The notes: generated from the sequence alone by a model not told the origin. Positions 25,034 to 33,067 are shown, counted from the stretch's first letter. The stretch: DNA of 42,696 nucleotides from Curvibacter delicatus NBRC 14919 (GCF_001592265.1 NZ_BCWP01000029.1:1-42696), one strand, 5' to 3'. Made by a program: numbers and translations.

Positions 25034-25060
25034 TTAGCACTCAAACCAAGAGAGTGCTAA
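25034..25060. promoter_or_regulatory. CIRCE element (HrcA operator) in front of rpoH
   Basis: TTAGCACTC-N9-GAGTGCTAA is a perfect match to the CIRCE consensus, including the 9-nt spacer. It lies 32-58 bp upstream of the rpoH ATG. On the minus strand its second arm runs into TAATAT, a good -10 hexamer, so bound HrcA would block rpoH transcription. HrcA is known to repress groESL and dnaK operons through CIRCE; control of rpoH itself would link both heat-shock circuits. Confidence 0.93.
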
Positions 25061-25116
25061 TCCTTGGGTTCCATGAGGGTGATGACCGGTCGGTCACGGA
25101 GGCCTTATGGAATCTA

Positions 25117-25136
25117 TACTGTACATATGATCAGTA
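25117..25136 (+). promoter_or_regulatory. SOS (LexA) box at umuD
   Basis: TACTG-N10-CAGTA agrees with the E. coli-type LexA box TACTGTATATATATACAGTA at 16 of 20 positions, with both outer arms perfect. A -10-like TATACT (25115-25120) overlaps its left arm. The box also overlaps the first possible umuD ATG at 25127. A separate inverted repeat TGACC-ggtc-GGTCA lies 20 bp upstream (25083-25096) and is unexplained. Confidence 0.8.
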
Positions 25137-25567
25137 TTCATTCCGTAAGTTCCCCGGTTTTCATGAGCTTGCCGGAGCAAGGCATGCCGCCCTTGGTAGG
25201 CAGTGTGCGGGCCGGTTTCCCGTCCCCGGCCGAAGACCTTGGGGCGCAGCCGATCGACCTGACCCGGGAACTCATCAGCCACCCCCAGGCCACGTTCCTG
25301 CTGCGTGCCCGCGGGACCTCGATGGTCGAGGCCGGTATCTTCGACAACGACATCCTGGTGGTGGACCGGGCCATCCCGCCGCGGCATGGGCAGATCGTGG
25401 TGGCCGTGCTGGAAGGCGAGTTCACGGTCAAGACCCTGATCCGGCGTGGCGCCAGCGTGCGGCTGCAGGCCGCCAATCCGGCGTTTGCCGACATCGTGCC
25501 GGCACCCGGGCAGAGCCTGGAGATCTGGGGTGTGGTCACGGCGGCCATCCGGCAGTTTGCCGTCTGA
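25127..25567 (+). CDS. umuD: UmuD-type S24 autopeptidase of DNA polymerase V
   Basis: This 146-residue LexA/UmuD-family serine peptidase has its cleavage site at Ala29-Gly30 (VRAGFPSPAED), catalytic Ser65 (RGTSMVEAGI) and Lys102 (EFTVKTLIRR). The three are spaced exactly as Cys24-Gly25, Ser60 and Lys97 in E. coli UmuD. ATG 25163 is an alternative start, favoured if transcription begins around 25127; neither has a clear Shine-Dalgarno. The partner gene umuC follows but is broken, so the UmuD'2C polymerase cannot be made from this locus. Confidence 0.9.
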   Translation: MISIHSVSSPVFMSLPEQGMPPLVGSVRAGFPSPAEDLGAQPIDLTRELISHPQATFLLRARGTSMVEAGIFDNDILVVDRAIPPRHGQIVVAVLEGEFTVKTLIRRGASVRLQAANPAFADIVPAPGQSLEIWGVVTAAIRQFAV

Positions 25568-25576
25568 GACCTTGCC

Positions 25577-25624
25577 ATGTACGCCCTGATCGACGGCAAC
25601 AACTTCTATGTTACACGGATGTGA
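25577..25624 (+). pseudogene. umuC: umuC, 5' stump only
   Basis: The first 12 codons read MYALIDGNNFYV, the conserved start of UmuC-type Y-family polymerases in this group. UmuC would then read SCERVF or similar, but here the frame becomes TRM and stops. From 25613 on the sequence is foreign: it abuts the 3' remnant of an AAA ATPase gene on the other strand. The remainder of umuC is not in the window. The locus was therefore interrupted by insertion of an island or by a deletion. Confidence 0.8.
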
Positions 25625-25723
25625 TTAGATTATTCGATGGATAGTGGCCAGGCTGCCCACGAAGGACTCCTTGGCTCCAACGGCTTCATTAGATAGAAGA
25701 GCCTCAAGATTCCGCACCTCTAG
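25625..25723 (-). pseudogene. AAA_13-type ATPase, 3' piece separated by transposon insertion
   Basis: The 33 codons before the stop begin LEVRNLEALLSNEAVGA, which resembles the coiled-coil segment of AAA_13 ATPases after the zinc-hook region. Joined at the flanking CTAG to the 5' piece (38741-40126), the frame is continuous: GCC-CTA-GAG-GTG. The stop comes early, before any Walker B motif, so the 3' end of the gene was already lost, probably at the junction with umuC. Assignment rests on the frame and motif match, not on a search. Confidence 0.65.
25720..25723. repeat. Left CTAG target-site copy of the 13-kb transposon
   Basis: CTAG fits the YTAR target preference of IS5-subgroup elements. 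The same four bases follow the right end at 38740-38743. Removing one copy restores the ATPase reading frame. Confidence 0.65.
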
Positions 25724-26883
25724 GGAAGGTCTGAACAACTCCGCCCCATTGCGCGACAATGCCTCACCGTGATCGGGGTGAGTGCGATGCAGCTGTCGTT
25801 CGGTGATGCCGAGGGTCTGGGGAGCCGCAAGCGCACGCGGCGCGAGGTGTTTTTGGCGGAGATGGAGCAGGTGGTGCCGTGGCAGGCGCTGCTGGGTCTG
25901 ATCGAGCCGCACTACCCGAAGATGGGCCGTCCCGGTCGCCAGCCCTATCCGTTGGCGACGATGCTGCGCATCCACTTCCTGCAGCAGTGGTATGCGCTCA
26001 GCGACCCGGCGATGGAAGAAGCCTTGTACGACACGCCGGTGATGCGCCGCTTCGCGCAGTTGGGCGGGCTTGCCGACATCCCGGACGAGACGACGATCCT
26101 CAACTTCCGCCGGCTGTTGGAGACGCACGGGCTGGCCGAGAAGCTCTTCGAGCAGGTCAACGCCCATCTTCAGCGCAAGGGCCTGAGCCTGCGCAGTGGC
26201 ACGATCGTGGATGCCACGATCATCAGTGCGCCGAGCTCGACCAAGAACAAGGCGGGCGAGCGCGATCCGGCGATGCACCAGACCAAGAAGGGCAACCAGT
26301 GGTTCTTCGGGATGAAGGCGCACATCGGCGTGGATGACGCGTCCGGTCTGGTGCACCACGTGGAATGCACGGCGGCGAACGTGGCCGACGTGACGCAGGT
26401 GTACAAGCTGCTGCACGGCCGGGAAGACACGGTGTGCGGCGACAGCGGCTACACGGGTGCCGAGAAGCGCGAGGAGCTGCAGGACGTGGACGCCGGATTC
26501 CTGATCGCGGAGAAGCCGTCGAAGCTGCGTGCGATGAAGAACGAGCGCGAGCGGCGCTACGCCGAGCGGTGGGAGCGCTACAAGGCCAGTCTGCGGGCGA
26601 AGGTGGAGCACCCGTTCCGGGTGATCAAGCGCCAGTTCGGCTACACGAAGGTGCGCTACCGCGGCCTGGCGAAGAACGCGGCGCAGGTGCTGACGCTGTT
26701 CGCGCTGTCGAACCTGTGGATGGCGCGCCGGCGTTTGTTGCCGACGACGGGAGCAGTGCGTCCGTAAGGCGGGGAAACCCGCCAAAAACCGCCCTGCACG
26801 GGCGAAATCCGGCTCGAAAGCGACGCCAGGCCGGCGCCACGATGCCGCAATCCGGGCGGCAGAGCGGGTTGTTCAGACCTTCC
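25724..26883 (+). mobile_element. IS5-family insertion sequence, left copy
   Basis: A 1,160-bp element with perfect 16-bp terminal inverted repeats (GGAAGGTCTGAACAAC at 25724-25739 and its complement at 26868-26883). It contains one transposase gene. The flanks are CTAG on the left and CTAA on the right. Both fit YTAR but they are not identical, so this is not a simple single insertion at its present place. Confidence 0.92.
25787..26767 (+). CDS. IS5-family DDE transposase
   Basis: This 326-residue transposase has the IS5 layout. An N-terminal DUF772-like region (PYPLATMLRIHFLQQWYALS) leads to the DDE core: Asp142 (GTIVDATIISAPSSTKN), Asp219 (CGDSGYTGAEK) and Glu274 (VEHPFRVIKRQFGYTKVRYRG in part). 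The block MHQTKKGNQWFFGMKAHIGV is typical of the subgroup. ATG 25787 follows a GGGGTGAG ribosome site; GTG 25769 is an alternative. The gene appears intact. Confidence 0.93.
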   Translation: MQLSFGDAEGLGSRKRTRREVFLAEMEQVVPWQALLGLIEPHYPKMGRPGRQPYPLATMLRIHFLQQWYALSDPAMEEALYDTPVMRRFAQLGGLADIPDETTILNFRRLLETHGLAEKLFEQVNAHLQRKGLSLRSGTIVDATIISAPSSTKNKAGERDPAMHQTKKGNQWFFGMKAHIGVDDASGLVHHVECTAANVADVTQVYKLLHGREDTVCGDSGYTGAEKREELQDVDAGFLIAEKPSKLRAMKNERERRYAERWERYKASLRAKVEHPFRVIKRQFGYTKVRYRGLAKNAAQVLTLFALSNLWMARRRLLPTTGAVRP

Positions 26884-27140
26884 CTAAAGCGGAGGTCGCC
26901 AAGGCGGAAGCCGAGCTGATCGTGCTCAACAATCGGCGCAGCGACATCGAGCAGGCCAATGCCCGCAAAGCCGCGCAGGCCGAACGGGAACTGGCCGATG
27001 CCCTGGCGCAGGCGCGTGAGGAACTGGCGCAGATCACCGGCACGGCGACCGATGCCGACCGGCAGGCGGCCATTGCCCGCAGCTACCGCGATCTGCGCTC
27101 GCGCCTCGCAGCGGAAATGGCGTGCTGTCGGTGCACCTGA
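26884..27140 (+). pseudogene. Coiled-coil gene fragment cut by the left IS
   Basis: An open frame runs out of the IS end as KAEVAKAEAELIVLNN, followed by about 50 Ala-, Arg- and Glu-rich residues of coiled-coil character. It ends at a TGA after CCRCT. In another frame the next 110 bp stay open with HLNGVLAIQMNAQDTIRGGG, so a frameshift near 27120 is possible. I do not recognise the family. Its 5' end is missing at the IS, so it is a remnant. Confidence 0.45.
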
Positions 27141-27273
27141 ACGGCGTGCTCGCCATTCAGATGAACGCGCAGGACACCATCCGGGGTGGCGGCCCGCTGC
27201 TCACCGCCTTCATCGGCGCGATACCATCCACCCCGGACTCACTGCCTGATTGGCTACAAGTTCCATACTCAGG

Positions 27274-27414
27274 TCAGAACTGCCGCCAGCGTTCGATCAG
27301 GACCTTCGCCTCGGCGCGGCTGCGGAACCACTCTCGGTTGAGCAGCTCGTCCCGCAGCTTGCCGTTAAAGCTCTCGACGAATCCGTTCTGCCAAGGGCTG
27401 CCAGGCGCGACGAG
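27274..27414 (-). pseudogene. IS3-family transposase C-terminal fragment
   Basis: The minus strand encodes [20 protein letters not shown], then [24 protein letters not shown] and a stop. This is the last catalytic part of IS3 OrfB integrases, with the third acidic residue in NGFVESF. It lacks the N-terminal two thirds and stops before the usual RPHSAL end, so it is dead. Confidence 0.8.
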
Positions 27415-27530
27415 GCCCGGGCTGATGTGTTCGGTTACCTCGAGCGGTTCCACAACCCGAGAATGCGTCGTAGAGTTGCCCGGCGTGACCGGGAGTTTCA
27501 GGCCTTAATCAAACCGTCCTGGAAACGGGG
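27405..27530 (+). pseudogene. Second IS3-type transposase fragment, opposite strand
   Basis: The plus strand reads [20 protein letters not shown], then [18 protein letters not shown], the C-terminal tail of another IS3-type OrfB. It meets the minus-strand fragment with a short overlap near 27410, so two IS3 remnants are fused in opposite orientation. The frame has no start and runs on without homology. Between 27530 and 27724 I see no gene. Confidence 0.65.
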
Positions 27531-27724
27531 TAGAACCCTTGGGGCGAACCAGCCCAAGTGCCTTTGGTCTGTGCGCTTTCGCAGAGGCAACGGCCCCGAT
27601 CGCTGTTGAACCGACCGGGCTGACGGCTCCCGATCACGGATCAGCGTGAACGCTACGAAGAGTTTGAGAGAACTCGGGGGCGTGATCATGCGCCGGGGCC
27701 CGGCGCCATGGAGCGGCTTTGCCG

Positions 27725-29055
27725 TTATGTACCGAGGTGGCCTTGCTCTTGGCGATCCACGTCCTGACCGAGATCATGACTCGGACATGCGCTTTGCAAC
27801 CACCTGCGCGCGAAAACCTCGGCCGGCTCCGGACGGGCGAAGTAATACCCCTGTGCTTCGTCGCAACCCAATGCCAGCAAGTGTTCCGCCTGCGCTGCCT
27901 CTTCCACACCTTCGGCCAGGGTCTTGAGGCCGAGGCTCTTCGCCATGGCAACGATGGCGGACACAATGGCGAGATCGTTGCGATCGGTCAGCATGTCCCG
28001 CACGAACGAGATGTCGATCTTCAGTTTATGAACGGGAAATCGCTTGAGGTAAGCCAGTGAGGAATACCCGGTGCCGAAATCATCGATGGACAGCGCAAAC
28101 CCGGCCGAGGTCAGGGCGCGCGTGACCTCCACGGCACGTTCCGGGTCGCGCATCATGCCCGACTCGGTCAGCTCGAGCTCGATTGCAGAAGACGCTGCAC
28201 CGGATTCGCGAGCGATCCTAAGACACCGGTCAACGAAATCGTCGTCCTCAAATTGTTTCGCGGCCACATTCACCGCGACCCTTCCGGGCAGCGGACACCC
28301 TCGTTCCTGCCAATGCCGCACCTGGCGGCATGCCCCGGCGAGCGCCCATTCGCCCAATGTACCGATCAATCCCCGTTCTTCCGCGATCGGGATGAATTCG
28401 GCTGGGGAAACCATGCCCCAATCCGCATCATGCCATCTCGACAGTGCCTCGGCGCCTACGATTTTGCCGCTGGGCAAATGCACCTGGGGATGATAGTGGA
28501 GTTGCAACCGTCCGGCGGCAAGCGCGGTTTCCAGGCGATGGACGATTTCCAGCTTCCTCGCCAAATCCGTACCCATCTCCGAACGGTAGAAGCGATAGCC
28601 CCCGCCGCTGGCCTTGGCCCGGTACATGGCGATGTCGGCGTGTTTGAGCAGCTCCTCGGCCGAGCGTCCATCTTCTGGATAGAAAGCAATGCCGATACTT
28701 GCCTTGAGCGCAAAAAACCGTCCATTGATTGCGAGAGGTTCGGCGAGCGCTTTTTTTGGATACGTTCGGCGATGAGGGCCGCGGCCGACTGGTTGGCCCC
28801 CATTGCAATCACGACGAACTCGTCGCCTGCCAGGCGCGCCAGGGTTTCCTCCTCTCGCAATGCGGCCTGAAACCGCCGGGCGATCTCGATGAGCGCCCGG
28901 TCGCCGATGGCGTGCCCCTGGGTGTCGTTGATCTCCTTGAAGCGGTCGAGATCCAAAAACAGAAGCGCCACCCGCTGTCCGTGGCGCTGGGCGCTCGCCA
29001 GCGCTTGCTTGAGCCGATCCAGGAACAACGCCCGGTTGGGCAGGCCCTGCAACGT
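27725..29055 (-). pseudogene. GGDEF-EAL protein gene, 5'-truncated and frameshifted
   Basis: A c-di-GMP enzyme gene is split between two frames. The upstream frame has the GGDEF domain (GLPNRALFLDRLKQAL, FLDLDRFKEINDTQGHAIGD, RLAGDEFVVIA, with the site as AGDEF). The downstream frame continues ASIGIAFYPEDG and has a full EAL domain (GAEALSRWHD, IELELTESGMM, SIDDFGTGYSSLAYLKRFP, KTLAEGVE). The shift is at a run of seven A (T at 28751-28757), where A-AAA-AAG would allow a -1 slip back into frame. The 5' end, with any sensor domain, is cut off at about 29050, where a DUF302 fragment begins on the other strand. The EAL part alone could still be active. Confidence 0.8.
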
Positions 29056-29209
29056 GGTGGTGCGGGAGGACACGCCGGGGCTGAGCACCGTCGCGTTCAT
29101 CGATCCGCAAACCATGGTCGCGTTGAGCGGCAACCCACAGGTGCGCGAGGTGGCCGATGACGCCGCGGCGCGGCTGGCTCGCGTGCGCGAACGCCTGGCG
29201 GCGGGATGA
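29045..29209 (+). pseudogene. DUF302-family protein, C-terminal fragment
   Basis: The plus strand encodes PCNVVVREDTPGLSTVAFID, then PQTMVALSGNPQVREVADDA and a helical end before TGA. This matches the C-terminus of DUF302 proteins, small periplasmic proteins often found near sulfur-oxidation and redox genes. The N-terminal half is missing: the reading frame begins at the breakpoint with the GGDEF-EAL gene. It converges with sorB. Confidence 0.65.
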
Positions 29210-29225
29210 GGAACGCGGACCGGCG

Positions 29226-29894
29226 TCAGCGGCTCAGCACCCACTTCGCCAGCGTATCCAGCTCGGCCGGCGTCAGTCCCGGGTACGGCGGCATCGGCAC
29301 CGTGCCCCACTTGCCGGCGCCGCCCGCGCGGATGTTGGCGGCCACCTGCTGCAGCGCATCGGCCTTGCCGGCGTATTTCGCCGCGACCTCCTTGAACGCA
29401 GGGCCCACGACCTTCTGCTCGACGGCGTGACAAGCGGTGCAATTGTTGGCCTTCAGCAGCGCTTCGGGCTGCAGCGACGCAGCGGTAGTGGGGGTTGCCG
29501 GTGCAGCGGTCTTCGGGGGCGGCGCGGCGGCCACCATGGCGGGTGCCGGTGTGGCAGCGGTGGTCTGCTCGGCGCCGTAGGTCTTGACGAGGTAGTCGAC
29601 CATTGCCGGAATGTCCTCGTCGGAGAAGGGCGCACCGAACGGGTGTTTCATCTTCTTCACCGTGGCTTCCCAGTAGCTGCGCGGGGAGGTGGACGGCTGG
29701 TACTGCACATATTGCGCCGAATGACAGGTCATGCAGTTCTGCTGCACCAGCCGGTAGCCCGGCAGCTCGCTGGGCTTGTATGCGGCCGTCTCAGCGGGCA
29801 GCGTGATGTCCAGCGCGAAAGCGGCAGGCAGCGCGGCCGTCGCCGATATGATCCCCACGAGAACGCGCAGGCAGTAACGTTGTTTTGTGCTCAT
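29226..29894 (-). CDS. sorB: Diheme cytochrome c subunit of sulfite dehydrogenase (SorB-like, fused)
   Basis: This 222-residue periplasmic cytochrome has a signal peptide (1-28) and two CXXCH sites, at 54-58 (NCMTCHSAQ) and 152-156 (NCTACHAVE). The first domain resembles SorB, with SELPGYRLVQQNCMTCHSAQ and YWEATVKKMKHPFGAPFSDE. A Pro/Ala-rich linker (110-142) leads to a second class I cytochrome domain with Met201 as likely ligand (GTVPMPPYPG). Known SorB has one heme, so this is a fused form that may pass electrons further towards the oxidase. AGGAGA precedes the ATG, 11 nt after sorA. Confidence 0.88.
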   Translation of the reverse strand: MSTKQRYCLRVLVGIISATAALPAAFALDITLPAETAAYKPSELPGYRLVQQNCMTCHSAQYVQYQPSTSPRSYWEATVKKMKHPFGAPFSDEDIPAMVDYLVKTYGAEQTTAATPAPAMVAAAPPPKTAAPATPTTAASLQPEALLKANNCTACHAVEQKVVGPAFKEVAAKYAGKADALQQVAANIRAGGAGKWGTVPMPPYPGLTPAELDTLAKWVLSR

Positions 29895-29905
29895 GCCTGT
29901 TCTCC

Positions 29906-31153
29906 TCATGCCGCGACGACGCGCGTGGTCTCGACGACGTTGCGCATGTAGCCGGCCGGGTTCCACAACGCGGACAGCGGCTGGCTTTGACCGATGCGGT
30001 TGACCGCGCGCACCTTCAGTTCATGAGCGCCTCGCTTGCTCGGCTTGAAGGCCACACTCCACTCGCGGAAGGAATACTTGCCCAAATCCTTGCCGAGCCG
30101 GGCTTCCGTCCAGGTGTGTCCACCATCGGCGGAGAAGGCGACTTCGGTGATGCCGAAGCCGCCGTCGAAGGCAATGCCGCGCACCACCGTCTCGCGCCCA
30201 ACGCGCACCTTGTCGCCGTCGCGCAGGCTGGTGATGAACGAGCGCACGTTGAACCGGTTGATAGGCACGGTCTTGGCTGGCGCCTTGCCCGGCTCCACGC
30301 AGGCGCAGGCGTTGTCGGGAATGCGGTAGGCCGTACTCATCCAGAACCCGTCGAACGCCTTGTCCAGCACTTGAATGTCGGACAGGTGCTTGACCCAGTA
30401 GGTGCCGTAATGGCCGGGAACGATCAGCCGGACCGGATAGCCGTTGAGCATCGGCAGGTCCTCGCCATTCATCGCCCAGGCCAGCATCACCTCGCCGTCG
30501 AGCGCGTGGTCGACCGCGAGCGCCTTGACGAAGTCCGGGCTCTCGCCTTGCAGCGTCGGATGGTCCAGGCCATTGAAGCTCACCTGCACGGCACCGGCCT
30601 GCACGCCGGCCTTCTCCAACACTTTCTTCAGCGGCACCCCTGTCCAGCGTGCGTTGCCCATCGCGCCATTGGACAGCTGGCCGCCGTTGGCGCGCGGCGT
30701 GAAATGCCCGCGGCTGTTGCCGGAGCACTGGTTGACCGCCACCAGCTCCACCGGGTCGGCCAGACGCTTCAGGTCGTCCAGCGACAGCTCCAGCGGCGTG
30801 TTGACCTTGCCGCCCACGCGCAGCCGATAGCTTTGCGGATCGATCGAGGTGGGAATGCCGCTCCAGTGGTAGCGCACGAAGAACGCGTCGTTGGGCGTGA
30901 TGACGCCTTCGTTGAAGACCGAAAACGGCGTCTCCAGCTGCGGCGGCCGGCTGGTCAGCAGGATCAGCGGGCGCTTCTGCGGAAAGGCCACCAACTCGCG
31001 CTCGCCATTGTCGAACGGCAACACGACGCGACCCGCAGTCGCCGCAAGCGCCTCGGCGGTCGGACCCATCAGGCCGGCACCGGCGCCGATGGCGCCCAAG
31101 GTCTTCAGCACACGGCGGCGCGCAGGCCAGGGGGGGGTGTCGTCACGCTCCAT
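29906..31153 (-). CDS. sorA: Sulfite dehydrogenase molybdopterin subunit SorA
   Basis: This 415-residue sulfite-oxidase-family enzyme oxidises sulfite to sulfate in the periplasm. It has a Tat signal (ARRRVLKTLGAIGAGAGL, twin Arg at 12-13). The Mo-cofactor domain follows, with the dithiolene-pocket Cys143 (ELVAVNQCSGNSRGHFTPR) and WTGVPLKKVLEKAG. The Ig-like dimerisation domain near the end has GGHTWTEARLGKDLGKYSFR. The ATG has AAGGAGA upstream. Electrons go to the cytochrome encoded next. It is downstream of an ECF sigma pair in what looks like one operon. Confidence 0.93.
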   Translation of the reverse strand: MERDDTPPWPARRRVLKTLGAIGAGAGLMGPTAEALAATAGRVVLPFDNGERELVAFPQKRPLILLTSRPPQLETPFSVFNEGVITPNDAFFVRYHWSGIPTSIDPQSYRLRVGGKVNTPLELSLDDLKRLADPVELVAVNQCSGNSRGHFTPRANGGQLSNGAMGNARWTGVPLKKVLEKAGVQAGAVQVSFNGLDHPTLQGESPDFVKALAVDHALDGEVMLAWAMNGEDLPMLNGYPVRLIVPGHYGTYWVKHLSDIQVLDKAFDGFWMSTAYRIPDNACACVEPGKAPAKTVPINRFNVRSFITSLRDGDKVRVGRETVVRGIAFDGGFGITEVAFSADGGHTWTEARLGKDLGKYSFREWSVAFKPSKRGAHELKVRAVNRIGQSQPLSALWNPAGYMRNVVETTRVVAA

Positions 31154-31190
31154 GTTTGTCTCCTTCTTCGAGTAGATGGGAAACCGCGCC

Positions 31191-32579
31191 CTATCGGGCG
31201 CTCACCAGAACTGCATTCGACGCCTGCGCCGCCGCATCACCTTCGACCACGAGAATCTGCGCGACGGAAGGCGTTTTCGACGACATGGTGGTCACCGCGT
31301 CTCGCAGCGGGCCGATCACCGTGCCGTTGGCCGCCCCGGCGGGGTTGGTCTTGAAACTCGCGATCGGCGAACGCTGGCTGCTCACATACACGTTGTACAC
31401 CGTTTGCGGCTTGAGCTTGAAGAGGAAGACTTCCAGAGCGTCCACCAGCCCCAGGTTGCGCGCCACGACGAAGCCGCGGGCCTCTCCCTGCGTGGCTTTG
31501 AGCGTAATGTTGACTGGCTCGTCGTTGACGCGGGGCACGAGGTGGGCTGTGCCCGTGCCGCTGGGCACGGCGTTCGACACATAGACCAGCGCCTGCGGGG
31601 CCTGCCCCACGGGTGCGCGAGCGATCACCCGGTCGGTGGCGGTGTCGATCACGTCCACCGCGTCACCGTTTTCCAGCCCCACGTACATGCGCGTGCCATC
31701 GTCGGATGGCCAGATGCCGTGCGGTAGCGCGCCCACCGGGATGGTGGCCAGCAGCTTGGGCGTGGCGTCGGTGGTGTAGACCTTCACCACGTTCTCGCCG
31801 CCGATGGTCACGTAGGCCAGCGTGCCGCGTGCGGTCTTGGCGAACCCGAGGTGGTTGGTGATGAATCCGGTCTCGATCACGCCCTTGACCTGAAGCGTAT
31901 CGGTGTCGATGCGGGTCACCTTGCCCACGTCCTTGTGCGTCATCCACACTTCCTTGAAGTCCGGGGTTAACTGCAGGAAGGGCGAGAACGGGCTGACCAC
32001 CGGGATGCGCTTGATCACCTTGCGCGTGGGCACGTCGATCACGTCCACCTCCGGCGTGAAGCTGTGCACCACGAAGGCGATGTTCTTCTGCGGATGGAAC
32101 AGCACCATGCCCGGCCCGGGCGCGGTTTCGATGCGGCCGACTTCCTTGAAGGTCGCGGCATCGATCACGGACACGTAGTTCTCGCCGCGCACGACCGCCC
32201 ACACGTGCTTGCCGTCCGGCGTGAAGAACGCCTCGTGCGGCGAGCGGCCGATGTAGGCGATGCCTTTGACCTGGTTGGTGGCGGTGTCGATGAAGGCGAC
32301 CGAATTGGAGCCGTTGGAAATCGCGACCAGGGTCTTGTGGTCAGGCGAGAAGCCCAGGCCGTGCACGTTGAGCTCACCCTTGTACAACGGCGACAGCACC
32401 TCCGGCCGCACGTTGCCCAGCCGGATCTGGCCCAGCAGCGTGTTGGACGAAGGATCGATCACCGACACCGTGTTGGTGTTCTGGTCGGCGGTGTAGACGC
32501 GATCGGCGGGGGCCGGCGCGGCCAGCGCGATGCCGCTGCACATCACCAGTTGCAGGGCGAGGAAGAGTCGTTTCATCAT
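31191..32579 (-). CDS. YVTN beta-propeller periplasmic protein
   Basis: This 462-residue protein has a signal peptide (1-20, ending GIALA). About seven propeller repeats of the YVTN/YncE type follow: VYTADQNTNTVSVIDPSSNT, LVAISNGSNSVAFIDTATNQ, VWAVVRGENYVSVIDAATFK, MYVGLENGDAVDVIDTATDR. The last 130 residues form an extra C-terminal domain of unknown type. The family binds ligands or nucleic acid or is of unknown role; next to SorAB it may serve as a redox or scaffold protein. Its ATG overlaps the DUF305 stop, so the two are coupled. The frame stays open far upstream, but that is only high-GC shadow. Confidence 0.88.
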   Translation of the reverse strand: MMKRLFLALQLVMCSGIALAAPAPADRVYTADQNTNTVSVIDPSSNTLLGQIRLGNVRPEVLSPLYKGELNVHGLGFSPDHKTLVAISNGSNSVAFIDTATNQVKGIAYIGRSPHEAFFTPDGKHVWAVVRGENYVSVIDAATFKEVGRIETAPGPGMVLFHPQKNIAFVVHSFTPEVDVIDVPTRKVIKRIPVVSPFSPFLQLTPDFKEVWMTHKDVGKVTRIDTDTLQVKGVIETGFITNHLGFAKTARGTLAYVTIGGENVVKVYTTDATPKLLATIPVGALPHGIWPSDDGTRMYVGLENGDAVDVIDTATDRVIARAPVGQAPQALVYVSNAVPSGTGTAHLVPRVNDEPVNITLKATQGEARGFVVARNLGLVDALEVFLFKLKPQTVYNVYVSSQRSPIASFKTNPAGAANGTVIGPLRDAVTTMSSKTPSVAQILVVEGDAAAQASNAVLVSAR

Positions 32580-33064
32580 CGGGTTCCTTGTGTCGTTTCG
32601 GTTGAGTGGGATGGGTGCGCCGCTGCGGCCTTGGCGGCGGCATCGTCGGCATGCCGTGCAAGCCAGGCCTGCATCAGTCGAATCTCGTTGCGCTGCTCGA
32701 CAATGATGGACAGTGCAAGGTTGCGCAGTTCCGGGTCCTTGGTGGACAGCAGCACAGCCTTGGCCATGTCGATGGCGCCTTGATGGTGCGGGATCATCAT
32801 CACGACGAAGTCGTGGTCGGGGTTGCCGTTCATCGGGGCGGTACGCATGCCGTGGTCCATGACCGCCATCGCGTCGTCCATCAACTGGGCGAAGGACTTG
32901 GCGGTGCTGGCCACGAAGCTCGGCGGGGGCGGTGTCTGCGCTTCGGCCGCTGGGGAATGAGCATGCTGCGCCAGGGCCGGCAGGCTCGCCAGCATGGCCA
33001 GCGCCGCCATCGCCCACTGGCGGGCGGGTCTCGGTGATGTCATCTTGAAAGCGAGAGGCTGCAT
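32576..33064 (-). CDS. DUF305 periplasmic protein
   Basis: This 162-residue protein has a signal peptide (MAALAMLASLPALA) and a DUF305 four-helix domain. The Met- and His-rich signature reads AMAVMDHGMRTAPMNGNPDH, then DFVVMMIPHHQGAIDMAKAV. Members such as CopM bind copper or silver through these residues. It starts 3 nt after the anti-sigma gene; ATG 33043 is an alternative start. A periplasmic metal role beside the Mo-heme enzyme is inferred. Confidence 0.87.
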   Translation of the reverse strand: MQPLAFKMTSPRPARQWAMAALAMLASLPALAQHAHSPAAEAQTPPPPSFVASTAKSFAQLMDDAMAVMDHGMRTAPMNGNPDHDFVVMMIPHHQGAIDMAKAVLLSTKDPELRNLALSIIVEQRNEIRLMQAWLARHADDAAAKAAAAHPSHSTETTQGTR

Positions 33065-33067
33065 GGA

